NCBI GenBank assembly: GCA_900618425.1
Contig: UZAN01039867.1
Coordinates: 25,624-89,623, forward strand
Length of the DNA stretch: 64,000 nucleotides
Source of the DNA: Echinostoma caproni
Taxonomy: Eukaryota > Platyhelminthes > Trematoda > Plagiorchiida > Echinostomatidae
Direction: 5' to 3'
Position numbers and translations under genes: made by a program
Shown here: positions 61,567-64,000 of the stretch, one piece after another
How positions within the stretch are numbered: the first letter of the stretch is position 1
Layout of the letters: each line of letters opens with the position of its first letter
Notes under the pieces: model-generated
What the model saw: the letters and a program-made list of their open reading frames with translations, nothing else
Told to the model about the DNA's origin: nothing
Database searches by the model: none

Positions 61567-61773
61567 TCAAGCCTTAGCGAGCTATATATACAAGCTCTCG
61601 GCCAAAAAATAGACCACCGTTACAATTCTGGTAAAAACAGGGGAAAAAGTGGGATGTGAAAACATACAAAGGTATAAGTTAATTACCGAATGCATTAGAA
61701 AGCTCAGAGCTAACACTTTCCTTGTCGGTCAGTATCCGGGCAAGATAGAGTACCAAAAAGTTTCTTTATGCGG

Positions 61774-64000
61774 TTATGCTAGAGGGGATGAGTTGTACTT
61801 GGAACGGGTGCAGGGGTGGGATTTGCATGCACACAAGTCAGTAGGTAGAGGATGAGTGCATTCAGATAGGATATTGTCAGCAAACTTTAAGCATGCATCA
61901 ATATGGGCATTACGCATATTGCCAATCAGAACAGATAATGGAACTTGGGAGACACGGCTGATCATTGAGAGGCCACACCTCAGCAATTTGAAATCAGCCT
62001 TCAACAAACCAGGGAATATTACAGGAGAGAAGTACAGGGGTATAGGGAGGACACATTGTTGAACGAAAGTGTTTATCACCGACAAGTCAGAACAGAATTG
62101 GCGCAGTCTTCTGATCTGAAAAGAGAGACTTTTCAACTTGCGAGTAATACTTTGGGTATGTAAGGACCAGTGAAGGTTACTTTCAAGTGTGACACCTAAG
62201 TACTTCACATGACTGACCCTGTCCATCAGCTTTCCATGAATCTGGACATTGTCAGAGGGAGATGGCGTACCGTTTAGAGTAAATATACATTCAAGGCATT
62301 TTTCAAGATTAAGATTAAGACCCGAAGAAGTGGAATATGAAACGAGGTGGGATAGGTTTGTGTTATATTCAGCCAGTTCTGATTGGTTACATATGGAAAC
62401 AGAAATGGTGATATCATCAGCATACTTAAAATGTCGAATACGGGGAGTAACAGGTGAGTCACTGATATAAGTCGAAAAAAGATAAGGTGATAGGACGGCA
62501 CCTTGAAGTACACCCGAGCAACTGAGGGACGCGGTTGACCGTCTTCGTCCAAACATAGCATACTGATATCTTTGTGAAAAGTGATCTGCAAGCCATTCAA
62601 GAAGAGAAGCGGGACAGCCAAAAGATTGAAGCTTGTTAAGTAAAAGACAGTGGGGCACCGAGTCGAAAGCGGAGGAGTAGTCAAGAAATGCACAATGCAC
62701 ATATTTAGCTTTCTCGTTAAGGGACTTACAGATGAAATGAACTGGAGAAGAAACGGAATCTAATGTAGAGCGGTTCTGTTTGTATGCAAAGTGATAAGTG
62801 TCATCCGTGGTGGTAAGAGATAACCGAAGACGGTGCAAAACTGATCGCTCCATCAATTTCAAACCAGTGGAGGTGAGAGCAATTGGTATAAAAGGGTTCT
62901 TTTTTGGGACCTTTGATGCTCCTTTTATGATGGGAGTAATTCTCACTGGTCGCCAGCAGTCTGGAATAGTTCGGAGTTCGAGTGAAAGAATAGCTATGTA
63001 TGCGAAAATTAGAGACAGTGGCAGAGCACCGTGTTTAAGAAGGGTGGGACTTAAGTCGTCTGAACCAGGAGCGGTGGACACCTTGAGAGAACACATGTGT
63101 TCATACATCTCACCAGAGGTAATGGGATCAAACGAAGGTTGGGTGTTTGGAGAACTGGAATCAACATAACTGGGGTATGTGTTGAATGAAGAATGAATAA
63201 ATGCAGCATTCAGTTTTTCAGTATCAATAGAGGGACTGAAAATCACTTTCTTCTGTCTGCAGAGTAGATTGATTCCATTCCACATAGATATACAGTTCCT
63301 CGTCCCAAAAAACTGATTTGCTTAAAGGGCGTCCAACCGTCTTATTTCACTTTTGATCAGAAACGACGATCGTTGCATCTCGACCATCCTGCCACATTTG
63401 AATGCCCGTTCCTTTTCACGGCGAAGACGTTTAAGAAAAGGTGTTGATATTCTGCCATGTTGAAGGAACAAAGTTATCGCCGGACAGCATATATTACAAA
63501 CACAGTTTGACACGTCTGTTAGCAATGTCATATTAGACAAGCAGGTTGTGTTTAAAGGAAAACACTCGGTAACTACTTTAAGAGACGATCTAAGTAAGGC
63601 AATATTGTCTGGCGAAAGATCTCGCTGACGGAACACGATGTATTCGGTTCGAGTAAAAGTAACATGTCCTGAGTGTGAGTAAATCTTAGATCTGACCAGG
63701 ATCAGGTTGTGGTCACTGGTGCCTACGGGAGAGAACTGTTTGGTGTTTGTGTCAGCGTGGTTTGTGATTCTGTGGTCTAGATGAGAGTTTCCTCTAGTTG
63801 GTTCAATAATCAGGTCACTGAGGTTTAGACACAGCTAAGGGTGCAGGGATGTGTGGTTAAAGTCACCAACTATTAGATGCAAGCTGTCAGCAAGAGATGG
63901 GACAATAACCGGTAGGAAATTATCGTAAAATTTGTCAGTCTGACAATCTACACTGGAGTGCAATGTATAAATTAGTGATGGCGATAAAAGGAAAGCGGGA
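61774..64000 (-). pseudogene. Endonuclease-reverse transcriptase of copy A
   Basis: One frame runs from the window edge to 61774, broken only by TAG at 63837-63835 and TAA at 63324-63322. Endonuclease (APE type): LIVGDFNHTS (about 63872-63845), NSHLDHRI (63790-63766), GTSDHNLILV (63722-63693). RT from 63285 (503 residues): PGSDDLSPTLLKHG, PIALTSTGLKLMER, FLDYSSAFDSVP (about residues 198-209), GVLQGAVLSPYLF, FKYADDITIS (about residues 286-295), LNLEKC and HVKYLGVTLESNLHWSLHTQ. The catalytic residues of both domains are present. Fragment C1 shows a longer C-terminus; the matching codons here (VLYLARILTD, about 61750-61720) are out of frame, so a frameshift near 61775 ends the protein early. Two stops plus a frameshift make it non-autonomous but recent. 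Confidence 0.9.

Larger units (their letters stand above)
61521..64000 (-). mobile_element. CR1-like LINE copy A (youngest, open at window end)
   Basis: Minus-strand non-LTR retrotransposon of the CR1 group, from its microsatellite 3' end at 61521 to the window edge, where the endonuclease is still running. A roughly 200-bp 3' untranslated region follows the coding part. Relatives in the window are B (55.8 kb), C1, C2 (44-46 kb), D (30 kb) and E (34 kb), all on the same strand. It would be the most likely source of enzyme for SINE mobilisation here if intact relatives exist elsewhere. Confidence 0.9.

Overview
This is eukaryotic intergenic DNA (roughly 40% G+C by eye), built almost entirely of old and middle-aged retroelements. 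No host protein gene could be recognised. The element mix suggests a parasitic flatworm (fluke or tapeworm): tRNA-derived SINEs carrying a schistosome-type hammerhead ribozyme, Penelope-like retroelements with a GIY-YIG-like tail, and CR1-like LINEs ending in a 5-bp microsatellite. This assignment is inference from repeat content, not from any host gene. There are two scaffold gaps (19692-20241 and 38075-38960) and about nine positions with one or two Ns that look like contig joins.

Layout. 0-19 kb: a minus-strand hammerhead SINE near 1.1 kb, a second SINE family (8.9 kb, and 16.7 kb nested in a Penelope-like element at 16.5-17.6 kb), a plus-strand non-LTR reverse transcriptase relic (11.6-12.8 kb) and several Penelope-type hammerhead-like motifs (8.5, 10.6, 18.2 kb). 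20-24 kb: a 443-bp foldback repeat, a GC-rich tRNA-headed SINE and a second Penelope-like element. 26.9-27.6 kb: a cluster of hammerhead SINE copies in both orientations, one with an apparently intact ribozyme. 28.7-29.3 kb: an unclassified GC-rich block. 30-35.3 kb: CR1-like fragments plus two copies of an unknown dispersed repeat that share a reading frame. 44.4-46.6 kb: two consecutive CR1-like 3' ends. 47.9 kb: a possible GIY-YIG remnant. 52-55 kb: a hammerhead SINE with a good tRNA head, a plus-strand RT relic and an inverted tRNA-like pair. 55.8-58.7 kb: a degenerate CR1-like endonuclease-RT copy. 61.5-64 kb: the youngest-looking CR1-like element, running off the window end.

The elements are linked by trans-mobilisation and by ribozyme use. 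SINEs with no protein would depend on a LINE or Penelope-type enzyme, and both the SINE family and the Penelope-type motifs carry hammerhead cores. The most interesting part of the window is the set of hammerhead SINEs, in which an intact copy and several mutated copies can be compared base by base.
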